Source: DYRB01 sp963845265 (lineage in GTDB: Bacteria > Pseudomonadota > Gammaproteobacteria > Chromatiales > Chromatiaceae). From it: a DNA stretch of 64,000 bases. The DNA lies in NCBI GenBank assembly GCA_963845265.1, contig CAWJRN010000005.1, positions 124,001-188,000 on the forward strand, read 5' to 3'. Position 1 is the first letter of the stretch. Every line of letters begins with the position of its first letter. A program made the translations under genes and the position numbers. Of the stretch, positions 8,256-18,022 are shown piece after piece. The notes under the pieces are model-generated. The model did not search any database and was not told the origin of the DNA. It saw nothing but the letters and a program-made list of their open reading frames with translations.

Positions 8256-9119
8256 TCAGAGCCCGTCCACGGCACCGCCCAGACCCAGATCCCGCCACAG
8301 CCGCAGGCTGGGACCGGACTGATTCATGGTGTAGAAGTGCAGGCCAGGGGCGCCACCGGCAAGCAGGCGCCGGCACAGGTCCAGGACCACCTGATGACCA
8401 AAGGCGCGGATAGACTCCAGGTCGTCCCCCATGGCCTCCAGGCGGCGACGCATCCACCGAGGGATCTCGGTCCCGCAACCATCCGAGAAGCGGGCGAGCT
8501 GCATGAAGTTGGTGATGGGCATGATGCCTGGAACCACGGGCAGGTCCAGCCCCATCCCCGCGCAGGCGTCGGCGAAGGCGAAGTAGGCGTCGGCGTTGTA
8601 GAAGTATTGGGTAATGGCGGCGTCGGCGCCGGCCTCCACCTTGCGCCGAAAATTCTCCAAGTCCTTAGTCGCATTAAGGGCCTGCGGATGGAACTCGGGG
8701 TAAGCGGCGACTTCGATGTGGAACCAGTCGCCATGCTCTGCGCGGATGAAGGCGACCAACTCATTGGCATAACGGAAGTCACCGGTAGCGCCGGCACCCA
8801 TGCCCGAGGGTAGGTCCCCGCGTAGGGCGACGACCCGCCGGATGCCCTGATCGCGATAGTGGGCGAGGATCTCGGCCACCTCCCCACGACTGGAGCCGAC
8901 GCAGGCCAGGTGCGGGGCCGTGTCGATCCCCTGGCCACGCAGCCAGGCGACGGTCTCGAAGGTGCGTTCCCGAGTGGAGCCGCCTGCCCCGTAGGTGCAG
9001 GAAAAATAACGCGGGCCGACGGCGTTGAGCAGCTCGACCTGGGCCTTCAGCTTTTCCATGCCCTCTGGTGTCTTGGGCGGGAAGAGCTCGAAGCTGAACG
9101 TCGGTTGAATCTCGGACAT
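8256..9119 (-). CDS. metF: 5,10-methylenetetrahydrofolate reductase
   Basis: MetF reduces methylene-THF to methyl-THF with a flavin cofactor, supplying the methyl group for methionine synthesis. The 287-aa length is typical (E. coli 296 aa). Visible family blocks are FSFELFPPKTPEG near the start, TYGAGGSTRERTFE, VALRGDLP, GADAAITQYFYNADAYFAF and PGIMPITNFMQLARFSDGCG. It is downstream of ahcY on the same strand with 225 nt between, completing a metK-ahcY-metF methyl-cycle group. A T-rich hairpin ends the unit. Confidence 0.97.
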   Translation of the reverse strand: MSEIQPTFSFELFPPKTPEGMEKLKAQVELLNAVGPRYFSCTYGAGGSTRERTFETVAWLRGQGIDTAPHLACVGSSRGEVAEILAHYRDQGIRRVVALRGDLPSGMGAGATGDFRYANELVAFIRAEHGDWFHIEVAAYPEFHPQALNATKDLENFRRKVEAGADAAITQYFYNADAYFAFADACAGMGLDLPVVPGIMPITNFMQLARFSDGCGTEIPRWMRRRLEAMGDDLESIRAFGHQVVLDLCRRLLAGGAPGLHFYTMNQSGPSLRLWRDLGLGGAVDGL

Positions 9120-9170
9120 AAGCTGCGTCTCCAGGCCCCGGCCGCAAGGGATTGGCGGGTTGCCTGATAT

Positions 9171-9200
9171 CGTAGGGTGGATAAGCGAAGCGCATCCACC
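9171..9200. repeat. GTAGGGTGGATAAGCG-type dispersed palindrome
   Basis: This 30-bp intergenic palindrome pairs GGTGGAT with ATCCACC around AAGCGAAGCGC. A near-identical unit occurs at 16516-16545. Similar repeats are common between genes of many proteobacteria. Confidence 0.75.
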
Positions 9201-9344
9201 GAGGGCGCGTCGGTGAATGCATTTCGGACGGACCGCTCTGGAAACCCCGTATGACGGGACGCGACAGCGGTTCTGCCTGCTACCTGCTGCAGATTGCGGT
9301 GAAACCGATCCCTGGTTCCGTCCTAGGGTGGACTGGCGGGCGAC

Positions 9345-10751
<1,407 letters not shown>

Positions 10752-10777
10752 GGTAGTCAACTCCAGTGATTATCATC

Positions 10778-10850
10778 AGTGAGCGCCGTTGAAAAGATGC
10801 ACCACCCCGAGCCTGGCCCCATGCGGGGGTCGCAGCGCTCCTCGGGGGGA
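10778..10850 (-). promoter_or_regulatory. SAH riboswitch upstream of ahcY
   Basis: Read on the minus strand the leader contains CCGAGGAGCGCTGCGACCCC, then GGGGCCAGGCTCGGGGTG and finally CAACGGCGCTCAC. These match the conserved segments of the SAH riboswitch as I know them: the P1 strand with GAGGAGCGCTGC, the GCCAGGCTCGG segment, and the 3' CAACGGCGCTCAC that closes P1 and the pseudoknot. It ends about 27 nt before the ahcY start, overlapping the region where it could expose or hide the ribosome site. In this family SAH binding turns expression on. Confidence 0.9.
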
Positions 10851-10869
10851 AATGTGTTTAAAAAGATTC

Positions 10870-11003
10870 GTCCGCAAATGAACGCAAATCGATTTGGACC
10901 GGAAGACCCACGCATCCATAAACCCTACGACCATAACGGCCTTTCTGGGTACACGTGGGGTCAAGGCGCTTCCCAGCACCCCCATTTGCGTTCATTTGCG
11001 GAC
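10870..11003. repeat. CGCAAAT-family palindromic element, copy 1
   Basis: Perfect 20-bp terminal inverted repeats GTCCGCAAATGAACGCAAAT (10870-10889) and its reverse complement (10984-11003) bound a 134-bp element between metK and the ahcY riboswitch. The arms match copies at 36801, 54811 and 62906, but the centre differs from the two longer copies. Confidence 0.85.
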
Positions 11004-11019
11004 CCTGTACAGAAGCCGC

Positions 11020-12189
11020 CTAGAGCCCGGCTGCGTCGCGCAGGGCCTCGGCGCGATCGGTGCGCTCCCATGTGAACTCCGGCTCCTCGCGACCGAAGTG
11101 CCCGTAGGCGGCGGTCTTCTTGTAGATGGGCCGCACCAGATCCAGCATCTTGACGATGCCGTAGGGGCGCAGGTCGAAGTGCTCACGCACCAACTGGGCG
11201 ATGCGCTCCTCGTCGATGCTGGCGGTACCGAAGGTCTCGATGGTGATCGAGGTCGGCTCGGCCACGCCGATGGCGTAGGAGACCTGGATCTCGCAACGGT
11301 CGGCAAGCCCAGCGGCGACGATGTTCTTGGCCACATAGCGCCCGGCATAGGCGGCGGACCGGTCCACCTTGGAGGGATCCTTGCCGGAGAAGGCGCCACC
11401 GCCGTGACGGGCGGAACCGCCGTAGGTGTCCACGATGATCTTGCGCCCGGTCAGGCCGCAGTCACCCACAGGCCCCCCGATCACGAACTTACCGGTGGGG
11501 TTGATGTGGAACTTGGTGCCCTTGTGGATCCACTCCTTCGGGATCACCGGCAGGAGGATATTCTCCATCACCGCGTCGTACAGGTGCTTGTAGTCCACAT
11601 CCGGGTCGTGTTGGGTGGACAGCACGACCGCATCGACCGCAGCCACCTTTCCGTCGGAGTAGCGCAGGGTGACCTGAGACTTGGCGTCCGGCCGCAACCA
11701 GGGCAGGACATGGGTCTTGCGCATTTCCGACTGCCGTTGCACCAGTCGGTGAGCATAAGTGATCGGGGCGGGCATCAGGACGTCGGTCTCGTTGGTGGCG
11801 TAACCGAACATCAGACCCTGGTCGCCAGCCCCCTGATCCTCGGGGGACGAGCGATCAACGCCCTGGGCGATGTCGATCGACTGCTTTCCAATCAGTGACA
11901 TAACGGCGCAGGTGGAGCCGTCGAAGCCGACATTGGAGTTGGTGTAGCCGATGTCGCACACCACGCCGCGGACGACCTTCTCCAGGTCGACCCAGGCGTT
12001 GGTGGTGATCTCGCCGCCCACGATGACCGCGCCGGTCTTGATCATGGTCTCGCAGGCCACCCGGGCGTGCTCAGGGTCCGGGTCCAGCGTCAGGATCTCA
12101 TCCAGGACCGCGTCAGAGATCTGATCTGCGACCTTGTCGGGGTGCCCCTCAGAGACGGACTCCGACGTAAAAACGTAGTCTGTTGCCAT
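11020..12189 (-). CDS. metK: S-adenosylmethionine synthetase
   Basis: MetK makes S-adenosylmethionine from methionine and ATP. The product is 389 aa (E. coli 384). Signature motifs are FTSESVSEGHPDKVADQISD at the N-terminus, GAGDQGLMFGYA, and GGGAFSGKDPSKVDRSAAYA. The ATG at 12189 (MATDYVF) is the family start; an upstream in-frame extension to 12225 is not conserved. It precedes the repeat element, the riboswitch and ahcY on the same strand, so a metK transcript could run into the riboswitch. Confidence 0.98.
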   Translation of the reverse strand: MATDYVFTSESVSEGHPDKVADQISDAVLDEILTLDPDPEHARVACETMIKTGAVIVGGEITTNAWVDLEKVVRGVVCDIGYTNSNVGFDGSTCAVMSLIGKQSIDIAQGVDRSSPEDQGAGDQGLMFGYATNETDVLMPAPITYAHRLVQRQSEMRKTHVLPWLRPDAKSQVTLRYSDGKVAAVDAVVLSTQHDPDVDYKHLYDAVMENILLPVIPKEWIHKGTKFHINPTGKFVIGGPVGDCGLTGRKIIVDTYGGSARHGGGAFSGKDPSKVDRSAAYAGRYVAKNIVAAGLADRCEIQVSYAIGVAEPTSITIETFGTASIDEERIAQLVREHFDLRPYGIVKMLDLVRPIYKKTAAYGHFGREEPEFTWERTDRAEALRDAAGL

Positions 12190-12380
12190 AGCTGAATCGA
12201 TTCCGGTGTGGTTCCTTAAGACCATGAGCGGACTTGAGTATCCGCCGTGGAGATGCTTGACGAACCCGCTATTGTAGGGGCCGAAATGGCGAAATCCTAG
12301 CCTACGGGCTTGGATTCGCCGACGGATTGGGTACCATGACCCGGTTTTGCTACCCCCCTGCGACTACTTAGGAGGTCCCG

Positions 12381-12938
12381 ATGGTCTCTCTCGAAACCCC
12401 GGTATGCGACTTCGGCCTGGCCGCCCCCAACTTTGCCCTCCCCGGCGTGGATGGCAAGGTCTGGACCCGCGACGACTGTAAGGGTGAACACGGCCTCCTG
12501 GTCATGTTCATCTGCAACCACTGCCCCTACGTCCAGGCGGTGCGTGATCGCATCGTGCGCGATGCGCGCGAGTTGGCCGGCCTCGGGGTCAACTGCGTGG
12601 CCATCATGTCCAACGACCCCACCGATTACCCGGAAGACTCCTTTGAGAACATGCGGCAGGTCGCCGCGGAATTCGACTTTCCCTTCCCCTACCTGCTCGA
12701 CACGACCCAGGAGGTGGCCAAGACCTTCGGGGCGGTCTGCACCCCGGATTTCTTCGGCTACAACGCCGACTTGGGTCTGCAGTACCGCGGTCGCCTCGAC
12801 GCCAGCCGCAAGGAGGCCGCGGCCCCGAACGTGCGCCGCGACCTATTCGAGGCCATGAAGCAGGTCGCCACCACGGGCCAGGGCCCACGCGAGCAGATCC
12901 CCAGCATCGGATGCTCCATCAAGTGGATCGGCGACTAA
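12381..12938 (+). CDS. Thioredoxin-fold (AhpC/TSA-like) protein
   Basis: A 185-aa protein with the layout of small redoxin-like thioredoxin-family proteins: DFGLAAPNFALPGVDGKVWT at the start, MFICNHCPYVQAVRDRIVRD holding a CxxC pair (Cys-Asn-His-Cys), then VAIMSNDPTDYPEDSFENM and TFGAVCTPDFFGYN. The CNHCPYV motif and the third cysteine in VCTPDFF are typical of this group, often annotated only as 'thioredoxin family protein'. The ATG follows AGGAGG by 5 nt. It is divergent from metK; a hairpin about 90 nt downstream ends the transcript. Likely a cytosolic thiol reductase or peroxidase; its substrate is unknown. Confidence 0.85.
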   Translation: MVSLETPVCDFGLAAPNFALPGVDGKVWTRDDCKGEHGLLVMFICNHCPYVQAVRDRIVRDARELAGLGVNCVAIMSNDPTDYPEDSFENMRQVAAEFDFPFPYLLDTTQEVAKTFGAVCTPDFFGYNADLGLQYRGRLDASRKEAAAPNVRRDLFEAMKQVATTGQGPREQIPSIGCSIKWIGD

Positions 12939-13344
12939 GTCGAGCGAAACCCCTTATGAAAGCAATACTGAATATTCGGAACTGATAAAGCTTTTTTTGG
13001 GGGCATAAGTGGAGTTGTTTTGTTCCCGGCTCGGTGTTAGGTCAGAATACCGAGCCTTTTGTGTGCTCAGACCCCTGCCGCGCCGACCCAAACTACGCCC
13101 TTCCTAAGGGCATTTGGCGAAGGTATCCCGACACGGATGTGAGCACGCCCTTGGGATTCCGAGAACGACGCACGGGACATCACCAGACCCCCCGGGGCCG
13201 CCGTATGCAACTCGTATCACTCGACAGGTCGGAAATACCGGTCATCTCACATCCGCACCACTACGCCTAGGCCCGTCCGGGAAATCGCGAAATCCCACGG
13301 GGCCAGCGGAGAGCTTTGGTAAACGCTTACAGAGGAGGGGCTTC
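12939..13344. other. Intergenic region upstream of tkt
   Basis: About 405 bp. It holds the terminator at 13028-13060, followed by roughly 280 bp leading to tkt. The frame is open upstream of tkt from 13114, but that part has no family similarity. A promoter for the Calvin-type block is expected here; I could not assign one by eye. Confidence 0.55.
13028..13060 (+). terminator. Terminator after the thioredoxin-fold gene
   Basis: Stem GGCTCGGT / ACCGAGCC with a 13-nt loop is followed directly by TTTT, about 90 nt after the upstream stop codon. Confidence 0.65.
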
Positions 13345-15352
13345 ATGTCCTCACGCAGAGAACTCGCTAATGCCATCCGCGCCCTCAGCATGGATGCCGT
13401 GCAGAAGGCCAATTCCGGCCACCCTGGCGCCCCGATGGGCATGGCGGACATCGCCGAGGTGCTGTGGAACGACTTCATGAAGCACAACCCGGCCAACCCC
13501 AAGTGGGCCGACCGCGACCGCTTCGTGCTCTCCAACGGGCACGGCTCGATGCTGATTTACTCCCTGCTGCATCTGACCGGCTACGACCTCAGCATCGAAG
13601 ATCTGAAGTCCTTCCGGCAGCTCCACTCCAAGACCCCTGGCCACCCCGAGTACGGCTATGCCCCGGGCGTCGAGACCACCACCGGCCCCCTGGGTCAGGG
13701 CATCACCAACGCCGTAGGCATGGCCCTGGCGGAGCGCGTCATGGCCGGGCAGTTCAACAAGCCCGGGCATGACATCGTCGATCACAACACCTACGTCTTC
13801 CTGGGCGACGGCTGCCTCATGGAGGGCATATCCCACGAGGCCTGCTCCCTGGCCGGCGCGCTGGGTCTGGGCAAGCTGGTTGCCGTCTACGACGACAACA
13901 ACATCTCCATCGACGGAGAGGTGCGCGGCCACGGCAACACCCCCGCCTGGTTCCTGGACGACACCCCCAAGCGCTTCGAGGCCTACGGCTGGCACGTCAT
14001 CCCCAAGGTCGACGGCCACGACGCCGAGGCCGTCAAGGCGGCCATCGAAGAGGCTCGCGCCATCACCGACAAGCCGTCGCTGATCTGCTGCCAGACCATC
14101 ATCGGTTTCGGCTCGCCGAATAAGCAGGGCAAGGAGGACTGCCACGGCGCCGCCCTGGGCAACGACGAGATCGCCCTGACCCGCGAGGCCCTGGGTTGGA
14201 ACCATGCCCCCTTCGAGATCCCCTCCGAGGTCTATGCCGGCTGGTCCGCCAAGGACACCGGCGCCAAGGCAGAGTCCGACTGGGACGCCCGCTTCGCCGC
14301 CTACGCTGCCGCGTTCCCGGCCGAGGCCGCCGAATTCCAGCGCCGCATGGCCGGCGAGCTACCCGCTGACTGGGCAGAGCAGTCTGCCGCCTACATCGCC
14401 TCCGTAGTCGAGAAGGGCGAGACCATCGCCTCCCGCAAGGCCTCCCAGAACGCCCTGAACGGCTTCGGGCCCCTGCTGCCCGAGTTCCTCGGCGGCTCCG
14501 CCGACCTGGCCGGTTCCAACCTGACCATCTGGAAGGGTTGCAAGGGCGTCGGCAAGGAAGACGCCTCGGGCAACTACCTGTACTACGGTGTGCGCGAGTT
14601 CGGCATGTCGGCCATCATGAACGGCATCGCCCTCCACGGCGGTTTCGTGCCCTACGGCGCCACCTTCCTCATGTTCTCCGAGTACGCCCGTAATGCCCTG
14701 CGCATGGCGGCCCTGATGAAGATCCCGTCGATCTTCGTCTACACCCACGACTCCGTTGGCCTGGGCGAGGACGGCCCCACCCACCAGCCGGTCGAGCAGA
14801 TCCCGACCCTGCGCATGATCCCCAACATGGATGTGTGGCGCCCCTGCGACGCGGTGGAGTCTGCCGTCTCCTGGAAGTTCGCCATCGAGCGTAAGGACGG
14901 GCCCTCCTGCCTGATCTTCTCGCGCCAGAACCTGGCCCACATGCCCCGGACCGACGCCCAGATCGCCGACATCGCGCGCGGTGCTTACGTGCTCAAGGAC
15001 TGCGACGGTACCCCAGACGCGATCATCATCGCCACCGGCTCCGAGGTCGAGCTGGCGGTAAAGGCCGCCGAGGCGCTCTCCGACAAGGCGGTCCGCGTGG
15101 TCTCCATGCCCTCGACCAACGTCTTCGACGCCCAGGACGCAGCCTACAAGGAGGCCGTACTGCCCAAGGCCGTGACCGCTCGCGTGGTCGTCGAGGCCGC
15201 GGTCACCGACGGCTGGTGGAAGTATGCCGGCAGCCAATGGCGCCGTGGTCGGCATCGACCGCTTCGGCGAGTCGGCCCCTGCCGGCGCCCTGTTCAAGGA
15301 GTTCGGCTTCACCGTCGAGAACGTGGTCGCCGCCGTCAAGGGCGTCCTTTAA
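13345..15352 (+). CDS. tkt: Transketolase, with a single-base frameshift near the 3' end
   Basis: Transketolase moves two-carbon units in the Calvin cycle and pentose phosphate pathway using thiamine diphosphate. From the ATG at 13345 (GGAGG just upstream) the frame reads SMDAVQKANSGHPGAPMGMA, the TPP motif GDGCLMEGISHEACSLAGAL, and later HDSVGLGEDGPTHQPVEQ. After VTDGWWKYAG at about 15231 the frame breaks; the next frame continues NGAVVGIDRFGESAPAGALF to a TAA at 15352. Removing one base (for example A15232) gives a 668-aa protein of normal length. Without repair the frame runs into gap and mimics a fusion. A sequencing error is the likeliest cause. Confidence 0.95.
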
Positions 15353-15432
15353 CCCCACCCCCCCGGGGGAGGCGCCCGCCTCCCCCGTGCCCCGTCAGGG
15401 GCAGACCCACCTACCCTCAACAGGAGCAATCC

Positions 15433-16434
15433 ATGACTCTCAAAGTTGGCATCAACGGTTTCGGTCGCATCGGTCGCATGGCCTTCCGCGCTATCTCCAA
15501 GGACTTCCCCGGTATCCAGGTCGTCGGCATCAACGACCTGCTGGACCCCGAGTACCTGGCCTACATGCTCAAGTACGACTCCGTCCACGGTAACTTTGCC
15601 GGGGACATCGCCGTCGACGGCAACACCATGATCGTCAACGGCAACAAGATTCGCCTGACCGCCGAGCGCGATCCGGCCAACCTGAAGTGGAGCGACATCG
15701 GCGCCGATCTGGTCATCGAGTGCACCGGCTTCTTCCTGACCGAAGAGTCCTGCCAGAAGCACATCGAGGCCGGTGCCAAGAAGGTGGTGCAGTCCGCCCC
15801 CTCCAAGGACAAGACCCCGATGTTCGTCTACGGCGTCAACCACAAGACCTACGCCGGTCAGGCCATCGTCTCCGCGGCCTCCTGCACCACCAACTGCCTG
15901 GCCCCGGTGGCCAAGGTCCTGAACGATAACTGGGGCATCAAGCGCGGCCTGATGACCACCGTTCACGCGGCCACCGCCACCCAGAAGACGGTCGACGGCC
16001 CCTCCATGAAGGATTGGCGCGGCGGCCGCGGCATCCTGGAGAACATCATCCCGTCCTCCACCGGTGCGGCCAAGGCCGTCGGCGTGGTCCTGCCCGAGCT
16101 GAACGGCAAGCTCACCGGCATGGCCTTCCGCGTGCCCACCTCCGACGTCTCCGTGGTCGATCTGACCGTCGAGCTGAACAAGGACGCCTCCTACAAGGAG
16201 ATCTGCGCCGCCATGAAGGCCGCCTCCGAGTCCGGCGACCTGGCCGGCGTCCTGGCCTATACCGACGAGAAGGTAGTCTCCACCGACTTCCGCGGTCGCG
16301 GCACCCCGTCGATCTTCGACTCCGAGGCCGGCATCGCCCTGGACTCCACCTTCGTCAAGGTCGTGGCCTGGTACGACAACGAGTACGGCTACACCTGCAA
16401 CATGCTGCGCATGGTGGAGTACGTCTCCAAGTAA
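15433..16434 (+). CDS. gap: Glyceraldehyde-3-phosphate dehydrogenase
   Basis: GAPDH interconverts glyceraldehyde-3-phosphate and 1,3-bisphosphoglycerate and serves both glycolysis and CO2 fixation. The 333-aa protein starts MTLKVGINGFGRIGRMAFRA with the Rossmann glycine motif and carries the active-site SAASCTTNCLAPVAKVL (catalytic Cys) and WYDNEYGYTCNMLRMVEYV at the end. CAGGAG precedes the ATG. It follows tkt after 80 nt and precedes pgk, so the block is probably co-transcribed. It could equally be called cbbG. Confidence 0.97.
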   Translation: MTLKVGINGFGRIGRMAFRAISKDFPGIQVVGINDLLDPEYLAYMLKYDSVHGNFAGDIAVDGNTMIVNGNKIRLTAERDPANLKWSDIGADLVIECTGFFLTEESCQKHIEAGAKKVVQSAPSKDKTPMFVYGVNHKTYAGQAIVSAASCTTNCLAPVAKVLNDNWGIKRGLMTTVHAATATQKTVDGPSMKDWRGGRGILENIIPSSTGAAKAVGVVLPELNGKLTGMAFRVPTSDVSVVDLTVELNKDASYKEICAAMKAASESGDLAGVLAYTDEKVVSTDFRGRGTPSIFDSEAGIALDSTFVKVVAWYDNEYGYTCNMLRMVEYVSK

Positions 16435-16437
16435 GTC

Positions 16438-16504
16438 TTAGGGTGGGTTAGGCGCGCCGGGGCGTGGTCTGAGTTGTACTCCGAGTTCCGCGCGCCCTAA
16501 CCCT
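16438..16504. repeat. Imperfect inverted repeat after gap
   Basis: AGGGTGGGTTAGGCGCGCCG and CCGCGCGCCCTAACCCT face each other across about 30 nt, forming a GC-rich palindrome immediately downstream of the gap stop codon. It could act as a processing or attenuating structure before pgk. Confidence 0.6.
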
Positions 16505-16515
16505 CGGATCGCAGG

Positions 16516-16624
16516 CGTAGGGTGGATAAGCGCAGCGCATCCGCCTTGCCGGTCCCGGTGGATGCGGCGCGAACAGAATCGGGATAGCCCCAGGCCCCGT
16601 GCCACGCGCCTTAATCCACCCTAC
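16516..16624. repeat. GTAGGGTGGAT element with inverted ends
   Basis: The unit CGTAGGGTGGATAAGCGCAG opens the element and ATCCACCCTAC closes it, giving 11-bp inverted ends around about 85 bp. The left unit matches 9171-9200 almost exactly. It sits between gap and pgk. Confidence 0.7.
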
Positions 16625-16704
16625 AAGATCGTAAAGAGTCCTCCGGAAAGCCCCAAGGCTTTCCCGATGGCTCCGTTCACCAACCACGAGAGAGGGTTGC
16701 ACCC

Positions 16705-17886
16705 ATGTCCTTCATCAAGCTCACCGACCTCGACCTCAAGGGTAAGCGGGTCCTGATCCGCTCCGACCTCAATGTCCCGGTCAAGAACGGCAAGGTCACC
16801 TCCGACGCCCGTATCAGTGCCTCCATGGCCACCTTCGAGCACTGCATCAAGGCTGGCGCCAAGGTCATGGTCATGTCCCACCTGGGCCGGCCCGAGGAAG
16901 GCGTCTTCTCCGAGGAGAACTCCCTCGCCCCCGTCGCCGAGGACCTGTCGACCAAGATGGGCAAACCTGTGCGCCTGATCCGCGACTACCTCGGTCAGAC
17001 CCTGGACATCGCCGAGGGCGAGCTGGTCCTGCTGGAGAACGTGCGCTTCAACAAGGGCGAGAAGAAGGACAACGAGGACCTGTCCAAGCAGTACGCAGCC
17101 CTGTGCGATGTCTTCGTCATGGACGCCTTCGGTACCGCTCACCGCGCCCAGGCATCTACCCACGGGGCCGGCAAGTTCGCCCCCGCCGCTTGCGCTGGAC
17201 TGTTGCTGTCCGCTGAACTCGACGCACTGCAAAAGGCCCTGGCCAAGCCCGCCCGGCCCATGGTCGCCATCGTCGGCGGCTCCAAGGTCTCCACCAAACT
17301 GACCGTACTCGAGGCCCTATCCGAGAAGGTCGATCAGCTTGTGGTCGGCGGCGGTATCGCCAACACCTTCCTCGCCGCGGCCGGCAAGAACGTCGGCAAG
17401 TCCCTCTGCGAGCACGACCTGATCCCCACCGCCCAGGCCCTGATGGAGAAGATGACCGCCCGTGGCGCGACCATCCCGATCGCCGTGGACGTAGTGTGCG
17501 GCAAGAAGTTCGACGAAAACGAGCCCGCCGTCCTGAAGGACGCCGGTGACGTCGCCGACGACGACATGATCTTCGACATCGGCCCCAAGTCCGCTCAGGA
17601 GCTGGCCGACATCATCGCCAAGGCCGGCACCATCGTCTGGAACGGCCCGGTGGGCGTGTTCGAGTTCGACCAGTTCGGCGCCGGGACTAAGACCGTCTCC
17701 ATGGCCATCGCCAACGCCGCGGGCTTCAGCCTGGCCGGCGGCGGCGACACCATCGCAGCCATCCAGAAGTACGACATCTACGACAAGGTCACCTATATCT
17801 CCACCGCCGGCGGGGCCTTCCTGGAGTACCTCGAGGGCAAGGTCCTCCCAGCCGTGGCCATGCTCGAAGCGCGCGCCAAGGACTGA
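16705..17886 (+). CDS. pgk: Phosphoglycerate kinase
   Basis: Pgk transfers phosphate between 1,3-bisphosphoglycerate and ADP. The 393-aa length is typical. Motifs seen are KRVLIRSDLNVPVKNGKV, SHLGRPEEGVF, LLENVRFNKGEKKDN, MDAFGTAHRAQAST, AIVGGSKVSTKLTVLE, and near the C-terminus WNGPVGVFEFDQFGAGT and AGGGDTIAA. It lies between gap and pyk in the carbon block, separated from gap by two palindromic repeats. Confidence 0.98.
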   Translation: MSFIKLTDLDLKGKRVLIRSDLNVPVKNGKVTSDARISASMATFEHCIKAGAKVMVMSHLGRPEEGVFSEENSLAPVAEDLSTKMGKPVRLIRDYLGQTLDIAEGELVLLENVRFNKGEKKDNEDLSKQYAALCDVFVMDAFGTAHRAQASTHGAGKFAPAACAGLLLSAELDALQKALAKPARPMVAIVGGSKVSTKLTVLEALSEKVDQLVVGGGIANTFLAAAGKNVGKSLCEHDLIPTAQALMEKMTARGATIPIAVDVVCGKKFDENEPAVLKDAGDVADDDMIFDIGPKSAQELADIIAKAGTIVWNGPVGVFEFDQFGAGTKTVSMAIANAAGFSLAGGGDTIAAIQKYDIYDKVTYISTAGGAFLEYLEGKVLPAVAMLEARAKD

Positions 17887-18022
17887 TGGGACGTGGCGAG
17901 TGGCGAGCGGCGAGTAGCAAGTGCCGAGGGTGGGGTCAGCCTCACTTGCAGGCCCTGTTACACGCCACTGGCACAGGACTCGTTCTTGCTAGCCACTAAC
18001 CACTAACCACTCGCCACTCAAT
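17887..18022. repeat. Low-complexity GGCGAGTGGCGAG / CACTAACCACT spacer
   Basis: The pgk-pyk gap contains GGCGAGTGGCGAGCGGCGAG near its left end and CACTAACCACTAACCACTCG near its right end. The two ends are partly complementary and made of short reiterated units. This type of spacer is often seen between genes in high-GC gammaproteobacteria. No promoter is apparent. Confidence 0.5.

Noticed and set aside
12189..12380. Possible SAM riboswitch upstream of metK
   Set aside because: No SAM-I, SAM-II or SAM/SAH core motif was recognisable in this 190-bp gap.
13114..16434. A single 1,106-residue open frame covering transketolase and GAPDH
   Set aside because: The middle is Arg/Pro-rich nonsense; the true tkt end and stop lie in the next frame and gap has its own start. 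It comes from one inserted base.
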